Of a DNA stretch of 64,000 bases, positions 43,470-52,428 are shown one piece after another. The DNA lies in the NCBI GenBank assembly GCA_944326545.1, contig CALVEH010000010.1, positions 1-64,000 on the forward strand, in the 5' to 3' direction. Numbering within the stretch: position 1 is the stretch's first letter; each line of letters opens with the position of its first letter. Below the pieces are notes generated by a model. That model was given only the letters and a program-made list of their open reading frames with translations, was not told the DNA's origin and did not search any database. Source of the stretch: Candidatus Gastranaerophilales bacterium (lineage in GTDB: Bacteria; Cyanobacteriota; Vampirovibrionia; Gastranaerophilales; Gastranaerophilaceae). A program made the translations under genes and the position numbers.

Positions 43470-43577
43470 TTATCTATTACGACGATAATCGTTGCAATCA
43501 ACGGTGATGTAAACAGGGGCTAATTCGAAAAGCCCAAAAAGAACAGACTCAACAAAATTACTAATCATGTTTAACAT
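43470..43577 (-). CDS. 35-residue hydrophobic small protein, probable
   Basis: A 35-codon frame reads from ATG 43577, with AAAGGAAG about 9 bases upstream. The protein begins with an amphipathic, mostly hydrophobic helix (MLNMISNFVESVLFGLFELAP, key residues only) and ends in a polar Asp/Arg tail (CNDYRRNR). Such a plan is common for membrane-active peptides, small toxins and small regulatory proteins. The surrounding 427-base gap (43413-43839) has only this frame and the dnaG promoter. No family is recognised. Confidence 0.4.
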   Translation of the reverse strand: MLNMISNFVESVLFGLFELAPVYITVDCNDYRRNR

Positions 43578-43794
43578 TAAGATTACTTCCTTTCACACAC
43601 AAATTTTCCAATTCACCTTCACATTTATATAAAAACATTTGGCTTGAAAAAATTGCCCGTTTCATAAAGTTTTGTATTAAGAATATTAACATATCTTTTT
43701 ATATTTGAAAAGTATCAAATACACTTTATGTTAAATTCATTAAATTCATATATACCTCATAAATATATTGTATTGTTTTTTTAAGATAAAAAAC

Positions 43795-43829
43795 TTTACC
43801 CTTTAGGGTAAAAATAACTGTGCTATAAT
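43795..43829 (+). promoter_or_regulatory. dnaG promoter with palindrome, likely leaderless transcript
   Basis: An extended minus-10 element TGCTATAAT (43821-43829) ends only 10 bases before the dnaG start codon. TTTACCC TTTA GGGTAAA (43795-43812) is a perfect 7-bp inverted repeat with a 4-base loop where a minus-35 element would sit. No Shine-Dalgarno sequence is present between promoter and ATG. Confidence 0.55.
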
Positions 43830-43839
43830 TTTTATCAAG

Positions 43840-45756
43840 ATGAATACCCTAACTTATCAAGATGTTGTATCGCAAATAAAAGACAGACTGGACATAGTCG
43901 ATGTTATTTCCAAGTATGTTATCCTCAAAAAACAAGGAGGAAACTACTGGGGCTGTTGTCCTTTTCATAATGAAAAAACACCTTCTTTTAGCGTAAGCCC
44001 GGCTAAACAGATTTATAAATGTTTTGGCTGTGGAGAAGGCGGCGACGTTTTAAGCTTTTTGATGAAAATAAACAATCAGTCTTTTCATGACGTAATAAAA
44101 GAACAGGCTGAAATCCTTGGTATAGAACTTCCTTCTACATTTGAAAAAGCTAATGATAATAAAGATATTAAAGAACAAATTTATGCTTGTATGAAAGATA
44201 CAGCAGACTTTTATAAAAAGACGCTTTTGGCTGACAAAAGTTCCGTAGCTTATAAATATATATCAGGCAGAGAAATTACTGACGAAAATATAGAAACCTA
44301 CATGCTTGGTTTTGCACCAAATTCTTATGATGAATTGCAGAAATATTTAAAAGGCAAATATTCTGAAGATATTCAAGAAAAAGCAGGGTTAATAATTAAA
44401 AGAGAAAATAACTCAGGTTATGTAGACAGGTTCCGTAACAGAATAACAATCCCTATTTTTGATGAAAAAGGTAATATTGTTGCTTTTGGTGCACGTGCAA
44501 TAGAGGCAGGTCAAAACCCAAAATATTTGAATTCACCTGACACTGTTGTTTACAACAAAAGCCATATTTTGTACGGGTTGTTTCAGGCAAAAGAAGCGAT
44601 AAAAGAAAACGATTCTATTGTTATTATGGAAGGGTATTTTGACGTTATATCAGCACAAATTAACGGAGTAAAAAATGCTGTAGGTGCTTGTGGTACTGCG
44701 TTGACAGATAGCCATGTAAAGTTGATTTCAAGATATACACCATCAAGAAGAATTTATCTCGCTTTTGATACAGACAAAGCCGGTCAAAATGCCACTAAAA
44801 AAGGGGCTCAAGTTATAAAAGAAGCTTTTGCAGGTTTGGGAAATATAAAGCAGTTTGATGAAAGCTTTTCATCTTTTTCCGGCGTTGATAACAGGTATTC
44901 TTGTGAGCTTAGAGTTGTTGTTCCTCCCGAGGGTAAAGATCCTGATGAATTTATTAGAGAAAACGGAGCTCAAGCTTATCAAGAAGTCTTGAAAGATGCG
45001 CCTTTGCTTGTTGATTTTCAAATAAACAGCATCCTTAAATCTTATCAAAAAGGTATGTCTCCAATTGAGAAAAATAATATAGTTAAAGATGTTTTGCCTT
45101 ATTTGGCTGAGATTAACAACAGTATTGTTCGTGGGGAGTACATAAAAATTGTTGCAACAAGGCTTGAAATCGACGAGCGTGTTTTAGTAAATGAACTCAA
45201 AAAGATTTTAAGCAATGGTTTTGATAACACTTATTCTCCAAAACCAAAGCCACAAGCTCAACTTGCTCCTATTGTAAAGAAATCTTTAAATATTTCAGAA
45301 AAAGCGCAAAAAAATTTATTGTCGATGTATTTACTAAATGAAAGTACATATAGTATTCAAACATTAAACAGCATTTTAAAAGATGTCGACTATACGAATG
45401 AAACATTAATAATTGTAAAAAATACAATTGACAAATTGGTTCAACGGGTAAATAATGTTAAAGAATTAACGGAAGCCCTGTACACAGAATTTGCCGAGGA
45501 CTATGAAGTCAAAGACATAATCACAGATTTGATATATTTGTCCGATAGCTTTAAGGATTTGTCGGATAAGGACTTTAAAACAGCTATTAATGAAAATATT
45601 GAAACTATTAATGCTTTTAAGGAAAAGGAAGTCAAAAGTCATTTACGTTCTCAATACAGAGATGTCAACGATGATGATATAAAGGCTATTGAAAAGCAAA
45701 TTCAATTAAAAGAACTTTTAAAAAACAAAAACAAGCTAAGAACTGGAGACAATTGA
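43840..45756 (+). CDS. dnaG: DNA primase DnaG
   Basis: This 638-residue primase makes the RNA primers for replication. The N-terminal zinc-binding domain has Cys40-His43 and Cys61-Cys64 ([19 protein letters not shown]). The Toprim catalytic domain shows [13 protein letters not shown] (with the conserved Glu) and LAFDTDKAG. The C-terminal part is the usual helical helicase-interaction domain. The start ATG fits the family because the protein begins with the expected helix [16 protein letters not shown]. It overlaps rpoD by one base (TGATG), the classic dnaG-rpoD arrangement. No ribosome-binding site is seen. Confidence 0.97.
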   Translation: MNTLTYQDVVSQIKDRLDIVDVISKYVILKKQGGNYWGCCPFHNEKTPSFSVSPAKQIYKCFGCGEGGDVLSFLMKINNQSFHDVIKEQAEILGIELPSTFEKANDNKDIKEQIYACMKDTADFYKKTLLADKSSVAYKYISGREITDENIETYMLGFAPNSYDELQKYLKGKYSEDIQEKAGLIIKRENNSGYVDRFRNRITIPIFDEKGNIVAFGARAIEAGQNPKYLNSPDTVVYNKSHILYGLFQAKEAIKENDSIVIMEGYFDVISAQINGVKNAVGACGTALTDSHVKLISRYTPSRRIYLAFDTDKAGQNATKKGAQVIKEAFAGLGNIKQFDESFSSFSGVDNRYSCELRVVVPPEGKDPDEFIRENGAQAYQEVLKDAPLLVDFQINSILKSYQKGMSPIEKNNIVKDVLPYLAEINNSIVRGEYIKIVATRLEIDERVLVNELKKILSNGFDNTYSPKPKPQAQLAPIVKKSLNISEKAQKNLLSMYLLNESTYSIQTLNSILKDVDYTNETLIIVKNTIDKLVQRVNNVKELTEALYTEFAEDYEVKDIITDLIYLSDSFKDLSDKDFKTAINENIETINAFKEKEVKSHLRSQYRDVNDDDIKAIEKQIQLKELLKNKNKLRTGDN

Positions 45757-46832
45757 TGAGCAGAAAAAAAATGTCAGACAAATCACTCGTTAGTATAATG
45801 GATGAAGATGATCTTCAAACAGATGATACAACTGGTGATGATTTATTTAGCGAACCCGAAACTATAACAACAGACAGTATCGATGTAATCATCGGAAAAT
45901 CAAGCTCAGTTGCAGCAGATGAAATATACATGCAGCCATCAGATGATTTGGATGCAGATGATGACCAACAAATTGCAGTTCCAAGAGGTGTATCTTTAGA
46001 TGATCCTGTTAGAATGTACTTAAGAGAAATTGGTCGTATTAAACTTTTAACAGCAGATGAAGAAATTGATCTTGCAAGAAAAATTATTCAAGGCGGTAAT
46101 GTCGGTGCAGTTGCAAAAAGAAAATTAGTTCAAGCAAACTTAAGACTTGTTGTTTCTATTGCAAAAAAATATGTTGGTAGAGGTATGTTGTTCCTTGACC
46201 TTATTCAAGAAGGTAACTTGGGTCTTATCCGTGCTGCTGAAAAATTTGACCACGAAAGAGGTTATAAATTTTCTACTTATGCAACATGGTGGATTCGTCA
46301 AGCAATTACAAGAGCTATTGCTGATCAGGCTCGTACAATTCGTATCCCTGTTCACATGGTTGAAACTATCAATAAATTGAAGAAAGTTACAAGAAAACTT
46401 GCTCAAGAACTTTCTAGAAAACCAACCGAAGATGAACTTGCTCAAGAAATGAATATTTCAATTTCAAAATTAAGAGAAATCATCAAAGTAGCTCAAGAAC
46501 CTTTATCTTTAGAAACTCCTATCGGTAAAGAAGAAGATTCAAGATTGGGCGACTTTATCGAAGATAAAGATGCTGATGCTCCTGTAAAAACAGTTGCTCA
46601 CGAACTTTTGAGAGAAGATTTAGCTGAAGTATTAAGCGGTCTTTCTCCACGTGAAAGAGATGTTTTAAGACTTCGTTTCGGTATGGATGACGGTCGTCAA
46701 AGAACATTGGAAGAAGTTGGTCAACTTTTCGGTGTTACTCGTGAACGTATCAGACAAATCGAAGCTAAAGCTTTAAGAAAATTGAGACATCCAAACAGAA
46801 GCAAACGCTTAAGAGAATATGTAGAAGTTTAA
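45756..46832 (+). CDS. rpoD: Principal sigma factor RpoD (SigA)
   Basis: This 358-residue group 1 sigma-70 factor directs RNA polymerase to housekeeping promoters. Region 1.2 starts near [14 protein letters not shown]. Region 2 contains [32 protein letters not shown], whose core is [12 protein letters not shown]. Region 4 has the helix-turn-helix [20 protein letters not shown]. The acidic N-terminal extension of about 60 residues (region 1.1-like) is short compared with proteobacterial RpoD. GGAG 7 bases before the ATG decides the start. The gene is followed by an intrinsic terminator, so dnaG-rpoD is a two-gene operon. Confidence 0.97.
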   Translation: MSRKKMSDKSLVSIMDEDDLQTDDTTGDDLFSEPETITTDSIDVIIGKSSSVAADEIYMQPSDDLDADDDQQIAVPRGVSLDDPVRMYLREIGRIKLLTADEEIDLARKIIQGGNVGAVAKRKLVQANLRLVVSIAKKYVGRGMLFLDLIQEGNLGLIRAAEKFDHERGYKFSTYATWWIRQAITRAIADQARTIRIPVHMVETINKLKKVTRKLAQELSRKPTEDELAQEMNISISKLREIIKVAQEPLSLETPIGKEEDSRLGDFIEDKDADAPVKTVAHELLREDLAEVLSGLSPRERDVLRLRFGMDDGRQRTLEEVGQLFGVTRERIRQIEAKALRKLRHPNRSKRLREYVEV

Positions 46833-46847
46833 TCAGTAATAAATAAT

Positions 46848-46878
46848 AAAAAGCCTCAACTTGTTGTTGAGGCTTTTT
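46848..46878. terminator. Intrinsic terminator of the dnaG-rpoD operon
   Basis: AAAAAGCCTCAAC and GTTGAGGCTTTTT form a 13-bp stem with a 5-base loop and a T run. It also lies at the end of the convergent minus-strand gene. Confidence 0.9.
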
Positions 46879-47463
46879 TTAATGTTGTTTTATATCAAGT
46901 CTTGCTTCGATATTACAGTCTATATCTCCGTAAATCACCTGCATATATTTTTCACCAACAGGAAATACTTTTGCATAGTTAAGAGATTTTTGATTATAGT
47001 CATATCCTGAATTTATTGCTTGTATTTTTGCAATAAGATTGTTTCCTTGATAAAAGTTCAGGTAAAAATCATTTTCACCTGCCTTAACTGACAATATTCT
47101 GTAATATCCCGGTTCTATTTCTCTGCCATTGTCGGTGATAAGTGTGACAGGAATCATTACTGTCGGATAATCTTCATATTTTGTTTTAATGATATTTGAA
47201 TCAATAGGCGGTGTTTGCCCTTCTTGCAGCTGTGGGCCTATAGGTGCACCTTTGGGTTTCTTTTTTTCTTCTTTTTTCTTTTTCTTTTTGTTAAAGAAAT
47301 CCAAAACCTTGTTAAATTCTTGGTCTGTTACCGCTTTTTGTTGGCTTTTAGCCTCGTTATCAATTTTTATCGGTTCATCCCAAAAATCATCATCAAAGGC
47401 CAAGCATGGCAATGATGACATTACAAAACAAAATAAGAATAAACTTACAAAAAATCGTTTCAT
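46879..47463 (-). CDS. Secreted protein of unknown function
   Basis: This 194-residue protein has a signal peptide (RFFVSLFLFCFVMSSLPCLA, residues 2-21). A charged linker follows with a run of lysines and glutamates (about 60-75), then a beta-rich C-terminal domain of about 100 residues (PTVMIPVTLITDNGREIEPG onward). It resembles small envelope or carbohydrate-binding domains but no family is recognised. It lies downstream of argS by 44 bases on the same strand, so co-transcription is possible. Confidence 0.7.
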   Translation of the reverse strand: MKRFFVSLFLFCFVMSSLPCLAFDDDFWDEPIKIDNEAKSQQKAVTDQEFNKVLDFFNKKKKKKEEKKKPKGAPIGPQLQEGQTPPIDSNIIKTKYEDYPTVMIPVTLITDNGREIEPGYYRILSVKAGENDFYLNFYQGNNLIAKIQAINSGYDYNQKSLNYAKVFPVGEKYMQVIYGDIDCNIEARLDIKQH

Positions 47464-47507
47464 AATTCTATAATAATGTTTTTTTTTATTTAGTAAAGTA
47501 AAAAGCT

Positions 47508-49262
47508 TTACATTCTTTCAGGAGCTTCAACAGCAAGTATTTTAAGCGCTGTTTTTATAACTGTTGCAACTGATTTAACAAGCGCAAGTCTTGCTGCTGC
47601 GAGTTTTTTGTCATCAGTGAGCACTCTTGAGAATGTATAGAACTGGTGGAAGCATCCTGCGAGTTCTTGCAAGTATTTGCATATCATATATGGCGCTCTG
47701 TTTTTAGCTGCCATAAGAATCATTGGCTTGAATTCTTCCAATTTTAAAATCAGTTTTTTAGCAGAAGCTGCTGATTTGTCTTCATCAACTGACCATAAAA
47801 GGTTTAAGTCAGCATTCAAGATAGCTTCGTTAAGTTCATTTTCTTCAAATAAAGGTGATATTTTTTCTTTGGTTTCTATGTTGATACGTTCTGATTTTGC
47901 ATTTCTGAAGATAGAACAAGCTCTTGCGTGTGCGTATTGTACATAGAATACAGGGTTTTCATCTGTTTTTGATTTTGCAAGTTCTATGTCAAAGTCGAGA
48001 GTTGTATCGATGCTTCTTATTATCATCCAGTATCTTGTTGCATCAACACCTACCTCGTCAATAAGGTCTTCGAGCGTTACCATGTTCTTTCTTTTACCCA
48101 TTCTGACAGCTTCGCCGTTCATAACAATATTAACGAGCTGGCCTAATAAAACTTCAAGTTTGTTAGGGTCATCGCCGAGAGCTTCTATAGATGCTCTCAT
48201 CCTTGGCACGTAACCGTGGTGGTCAGCACCCCAGATGTTTATTAACTTATCAAAGCCTCTTTTAATTTTGTCGTGGTGATAAGCTATATCAGCTGTTAAG
48301 TACGTATTTGAACCGTCTGTTTTTCTTAGAACTCTATCTTGGTCGTCTCCAAACAGTGAAGATTTAAACCATAGAGCGCCTTCTTTTTCGTACAACATAT
48401 TGAGGTCTTTGAGTTTTTTAACGCATTCTTCTACCTTGCCTGATTTGTGCAAATCAGTTTCTGAGTAGAAGTTATCAAAATGTGTGTGGAATTTGTTTAA
48501 AAGTTCTTTTTGAAGTTCCAACATTCTTGTTTTTGCAAATGAGCTGAGTTTTTCAAGTTGTTCGTTTGTAAGTTCTTTTGTGAGTGTTTTAGAAAATTCC
48601 GGATTTTCTTTAACAAATTCTTTTGCAACAGGTATAAGATATTCCCCGGGGTAGAAAGATTTTCTTTCAATTTCATCAGTAGGAAAATCTATATCTTCAC
48701 CAAGCTCTTGTAGTACTCTCACGTGCAAAGAACGACCGAGGTTTTTGATTTGGTTGCCTGCGTCGTTTATATAAAATTCTTGAAAAACGTCATATCCTGC
48801 AAATTTTAAAAGATTAGCAAGAGCACTGCCCATAGCAGCCCAACGTCCGTGACCAATATGGAAAGGCCCTGTAGGGTTGGCTGAAACGTATTCCAATATT
48901 ACCTTTTGTCCGTTACCAAAGTCATTAGCACCGTATTGTGCATTTTCGTTTAGGATTTCTTTAACTATTGCGTTAAGAAATGATGGGCCGAGTTTGAAGT
49001 TTATGAACCCTGCAACTGTTGTTACTTTGCAATCATCGATGCTTATAGCTTGTGCTACAGCTTGGGCTATTGCAGGAGGTGCCATTTTTGCATATTTAGC
49101 AAGAGAAGATACATTGATTGCTAAATCGCCAAATTCTTCGTTTTTGGGGATTTCCGCATTCAACGTAAACGAATCGTTTTCCTGCATTTGATTTAATTGT
49201 CCGTTTTTAGCGGCTGTTTTAATAGCATTTGTTGTAACATCGATAATATACTGTTTTAACAT
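47508..49262 (-). CDS. argS: Arginyl-tRNA synthetase
   Basis: This 584-residue class I synthetase charges tRNA-Arg. The N-terminal additional domain (about residues 1-110) is followed by the HIGH signature in SANPTGPFHIGHGRWA and YINDAGNQI. The KMSKS-like loop is RMGKRKNMVTL, the typical form for ArgRS, and the tRNA-binding helical C-terminus ends in LLALK-type helices with a final PERM. All motifs are intact. AAGGTG precedes the ATG. A TATAAT box with an adjacent TTGAC stands about 40 bases upstream, between argS and the 54-codon gene. Confidence 0.97.
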   Translation of the reverse strand: MLKQYIIDVTTNAIKTAAKNGQLNQMQENDSFTLNAEIPKNEEFGDLAINVSSLAKYAKMAPPAIAQAVAQAISIDDCKVTTVAGFINFKLGPSFLNAIVKEILNENAQYGANDFGNGQKVILEYVSANPTGPFHIGHGRWAAMGSALANLLKFAGYDVFQEFYINDAGNQIKNLGRSLHVRVLQELGEDIDFPTDEIERKSFYPGEYLIPVAKEFVKENPEFSKTLTKELTNEQLEKLSSFAKTRMLELQKELLNKFHTHFDNFYSETDLHKSGKVEECVKKLKDLNMLYEKEGALWFKSSLFGDDQDRVLRKTDGSNTYLTADIAYHHDKIKRGFDKLINIWGADHHGYVPRMRASIEALGDDPNKLEVLLGQLVNIVMNGEAVRMGKRKNMVTLEDLIDEVGVDATRYWMIIRSIDTTLDFDIELAKSKTDENPVFYVQYAHARACSIFRNAKSERINIETKEKISPLFEENELNEAILNADLNLLWSVDEDKSAASAKKLILKLEEFKPMILMAAKNRAPYMICKYLQELAGCFHQFYTFSRVLTDDKKLAAARLALVKSVATVIKTALKILAVEAPERM

Positions 49263-49330
49263 ACTTCACCTTGTAAATTACTAATCTTACAAAGATTATA
49301 GTCAAAACAAGTTAGAATTAAAACACTTTG

Positions 49331-49495
49331 CTAGTTATTAGTTGAACCGGCAAGCATTTGTTTTTTCATTGCATAGAAATAAAACTTGTCCATTTCTTCA
49401 ATGCAGCCGTCTATTACTCTTATCAAATCAAGCAGATCTTCCTGCATTTTTATATGCATTATCTGTGTTTCATCATATTCGTTATTATGTTCCAT
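49331..49495 (-). CDS. 54-residue small protein upstream of argS
   Basis: A 54-codon frame reads on the minus strand from ATG 49495, behind AGGGAGC placed 4-5 bases before it. The protein is a helical, acidic peptide (MQEDLLDLIRVIDGCIEEMDKFYFY in the middle, quoted here only by its core LLDLIRVIDG) with no membrane segment. It resembles small cytoplasmic helical-hairpin proteins. It stands 68 bases upstream of argS on the same strand. The rest of the gap from 49496 to 49755 holds the S1 promoter. Confidence 0.6.
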   Translation of the reverse strand: MEHNNEYDETQIMHIKMQEDLLDLIRVIDGCIEEMDKFYFYAMKKQMLAGSTNN

Positions 49496-49682
49496 TTATG
49501 CTCCCTGCTTTCTTTACTTTCTATATATCGACATTTGAAAAAATAACTTTATGAAATTTGTACAGTTTGTTAATTTATGTTAATTTCTGAATTTCGGAAG
49601 TTTTTAGGGGTTGATAAAAAGATATTTGTTTAAAAAAACTGGTCAAAACATTGAGGATTATTAATGTTCATTAACTTTTTAT

Positions 49683-49712
49683 TTGACAAAATCAAGTAAA
49701 ATTTACTATTAT
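49683..49712 (+). promoter_or_regulatory. Promoter of the S1 gene
   Basis: TTGACA (49683-49688), 18 bases, TATTAT (49707-49712), a good sigma-70 promoter about 44 bases before the start codon. GGAG lies 8 bases before that ATG. Confidence 0.65.
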
Positions 49713-49755
49713 AACTATAGTAATAAACACATGGATAATTAAATGGAGAAAACTA

Positions 49756-50808
49756 ATGGTCACAAAAACCTACACTGATGATGAATTTGAGTCACTTATA
49801 TCGCAATACGATTATAAGTTTCAGAAAGGTGATTTAGTCAAAGGATTGGTTTGTGGATATGATTCCGAAGGTGTTGTCGTAGATATCGGTTCAAAAACAT
49901 CTGCAAGCGTTCCGGAAAAAGAAGCAAGAGTTGACACATCAGTGTCGGTTGAAGAAACTCTTAAAAAGGGCGAAGTATATGAGTTTCTTATCATAAAAGA
50001 AGAAGACGAAGATGGTCGTTTTGTTCTTTCTCACAAAAAAGTTGCAATGGCTTATGCTTGGAAAGAACTTGAAGCTCTCAAAGATGCAGATGAAACTGTC
50101 GAAGGTACGGTTGTTTCTGTAGTTAAGGGCGGCGTGCTTGTTGAAATTAAAGGCGTTAGAGGCTTTGTCCCTTCAAGCCACTTAAGAGCAAAAGATACAG
50201 ACAATATTGTCGGACAAAAAATCGAGCTTAAGATTCTTTCTTTGGATCCTGCTCAAAATAACTTTATCCTTTCAAACAAAAAGGTTTATGCTGATACTCA
50301 AGATGAAGCAAAAGAAAATATGTTCTCAAATCTTGAAGTTGGTCAAGTTGTAAAAGGTGAAGTTGTTCGTATTACTGACTTTGGTGCATTTATTGATATC
50401 GGCGGTATGGACGGTTTACTTCCGTTATCACAAATGTCTTGGAGATGGGTTGACCATCCGTCTGATGTTTTAAAAATTGCTGATACAATTAATGTTGAAA
50501 TTATCGGTATTGACCACGACAAACAAAGAGTCAGCTTGAGCTTGAAAAATCTTGAAGCTGATCCTTGGATTGAAGCTAAAAAACAAATTAAAGAAGGCGA
50601 TAAAGTAGAAGGTACTATCACAAGAATTAAACACTTTGGTGCGTTTGTGGAAGTTTTTGCTGGTGTTGAAGCTTTGTTGCCTAATAATGAAGTTGTTGAA
50701 TATCAAAACAAAAACGGTTGCATTTTGGCAGCCGGTGACAAGATTAAAACAACTATTATTAAGTTCAATCCTGATGATAGAAGAATCAGTCTAAGTATTG
50801 AAGAGTAA
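49756..50808 (+). CDS. rpsA: 30S ribosomal protein S1-like RNA-binding protein
   Basis: This 350-residue protein has four S1 (OB-fold) repeats: about residues 20-90 (LVKGLVCGYDSEGVVVDIG), 108-175 (EGTVVSVVKGGVLVEIKG), 195-265 (VKGEVVRITDFGAFIDIGG) and 280-348 (VEGTITRIKHFGAFVEVFAG). S1 helps the 30S subunit capture mRNAs, particularly those with weak or no Shine-Dalgarno sequences. The four-repeat form is shorter than the six-repeat proteobacterial protein and resembles cyanobacterial and plastid S1. A terminator hairpin follows. Confidence 0.9.
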   Translation: MVTKTYTDDEFESLISQYDYKFQKGDLVKGLVCGYDSEGVVVDIGSKTSASVPEKEARVDTSVSVEETLKKGEVYEFLIIKEEDEDGRFVLSHKKVAMAYAWKELEALKDADETVEGTVVSVVKGGVLVEIKGVRGFVPSSHLRAKDTDNIVGQKIELKILSLDPAQNNFILSNKKVYADTQDEAKENMFSNLEVGQVVKGEVVRITDFGAFIDIGGMDGLLPLSQMSWRWVDHPSDVLKIADTINVEIIGIDHDKQRVSLSLKNLEADPWIEAKKQIKEGDKVEGTITRIKHFGAFVEVFAGVEALLPNNEVVEYQNKNGCILAAGDKIKTTIIKFNPDDRRISLSIEE

Positions 50809-50822
50809 TTTCAAATTTTTAG

Positions 50823-50858
50823 TAAAAGACCCGCCTGTTATACCTAGCGGGTCTTTTA
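50823..50858. terminator. Bidirectional terminator between S1 and TolC-like genes
   Basis: AAAAGACCCGC and GCGGGTCTTTT form an 11-bp stem with a 12-base loop and flanking A/T runs. The stop of the convergent gene is inside its 3' edge. Confidence 0.9.
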
Positions 50859-52337
50859 TTTTTGCTTTTTATAGTCATATAGACCTTTGTAATTTAACAA
50901 TAAAGTCTGCGGGGTAATAAGCCCTATATCAAACAACAACTGAGCTTGTGCTTTGTTATATTCAATGATTGAGCGCAACAGTTGTTGTCTGGCTTTTGTT
51001 TTTTCCGTTTGAGATGTAAGCACGTCAATGAAGGTGTTTTGACCGACATCAAAACCAATAAGTGAAAATTTTAATCCTTCGTCAGCTGCTTTAACCTGTA
51101 TTCTGTTAGATTCTACTTTTTCAAGAGCCGTTTTTGAGCTGTAGTAGGAGCTTACTATATTTTCTTTTATTTGTCTTTCTAAAGTTGTTAGTTCATATCG
51201 GGCTGTTTTGATTTTTGCTACATCTGCATTTTTTTGTGTGAGTGTTCCTACCCCAAGTTTTTTTCCTACCGGTACATCGACGTTGAGGCTCAGAGTGTGG
51301 TTTGGTCTAAGACTTCCGGTTGATGTTGTACCAACTTTTGCAAATTCAAAGCTAAGGTTGATATTGGGCGCAAAATCCGTGTAATTTTTGTTCTTTAAGT
51401 TAACGAGGGATCTTATTTGTGCTCGTTTTGCCTGAATGTCTTCTCTTTGTTGCAGTGCAACGTTGTATAGGCTGTCAACATTGTTCTTTTTTAGTATAAG
51501 TTCTCTTGGGGTGACGCCGTGTTCGTAGGGGTAGAGGGTTAGTGTAACTTCTATACCCATTATATTAGCAAGTTTTGCCTGTTGTAATCTTAGAGAATTG
51601 AGGGCTGATATGAGTTCTTGTTTTGCATCTGCATATTGAGCTTCTGCCCTTAAAATATCATATTTAGAGCCTATTCCTATTTGATATCTGGCTTGCATTA
51701 ACTTTAGTTGTTCTTGGCGGTCTCTCATATTTGAGATTAAAACCTCAATATTTAGTTTTGCTTCTAACAAATCGTAGTAGTATGTTGTTGTTTTTAGTAG
51801 TATTTCACTTTGAGTGTATTGAAGATTGTGCTTTTGGGCTTTGTTGAGGTTGTTTGTGCTTGCTATATCAAAAAGCGGAGCTCCGTTACCTATAACTGGA
51901 TAATTTACATATATACCGCTATAAACAGGATTTTGGTCAATTGTTCGTGGAAGAATATCCCCAACTAAAAATTCACCATAAACTGATTGTATTTGATATC
52001 TATAATAAAAATCAGGTAACAATTGGGCTATAGAATTGAAGTAGGTCCATTTTGTTTCTTCTTTTTTTGTGCCTTCTATTTTTATATCGTAGTTGTTCTC
52101 CATAGCAACATAGATGCAGGTTGATAAATCTATGGGAATCAGGTTTATGTCGAGGCCTTGTTTTATTTGGTCATCAAGGTCTTTTTTAGTTAATTCATCA
52201 TAGCTGCCATGACCTTCTTTTAAGGATTCAATAAAGTTATCATTTCTGTAGTCCCATATCAAACCTGGTGATTCTTCGCTATAGGCAGGGAGAAGCAAAA
52301 AAGAAAATAACAATAAAGTTTTAATTATTGTTTTCAT
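50856..52337 (-). CDS. TolC-family outer-membrane efflux channel
   Basis: This 493-residue outer-membrane efflux protein probably forms the trimeric channel-tunnel of a tripartite exporter. It has a signal peptide (LLLFSFLLLPAYSEE), two repeats of long coiled helices (QAKRAQIRSLVNLKN, and VSSYYSSKTALEKVESNRIQ) and the strand region YRYQIQSVYGEFL. A typical GIGSKYDILRAEAQYADAK turn is present near residue 220. No inner-membrane pump or adaptor gene is adjacent. It is the first minus-strand gene after the terminator, upstream of which lies the SulP gene with 91 bases between. Confidence 0.85.
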   Translation of the reverse strand: MKTIIKTLLLFSFLLLPAYSEESPGLIWDYRNDNFIESLKEGHGSYDELTKKDLDDQIKQGLDINLIPIDLSTCIYVAMENNYDIKIEGTKKEETKWTYFNSIAQLLPDFYYRYQIQSVYGEFLVGDILPRTIDQNPVYSGIYVNYPVIGNGAPLFDIASTNNLNKAQKHNLQYTQSEILLKTTTYYYDLLEAKLNIEVLISNMRDRQEQLKLMQARYQIGIGSKYDILRAEAQYADAKQELISALNSLRLQQAKLANIMGIEVTLTLYPYEHGVTPRELILKKNNVDSLYNVALQQREDIQAKRAQIRSLVNLKNKNYTDFAPNINLSFEFAKVGTTSTGSLRPNHTLSLNVDVPVGKKLGVGTLTQKNADVAKIKTARYELTTLERQIKENIVSSYYSSKTALEKVESNRIQVKAADEGLKFSLIGFDVGQNTFIDVLTSQTEKTKARQQLLRSIIEYNKAQAQLLFDIGLITPQTLLLNYKGLYDYKKQK

Positions 52338-52428
52338 ATTCTCCCCATTTCCTACTTTGTTTCATATATGAAAGCTTATTTGAAAATGAGAGAAATTCTT
52401 ATAGCCTGTTGGTTATTTATAAGGATTA

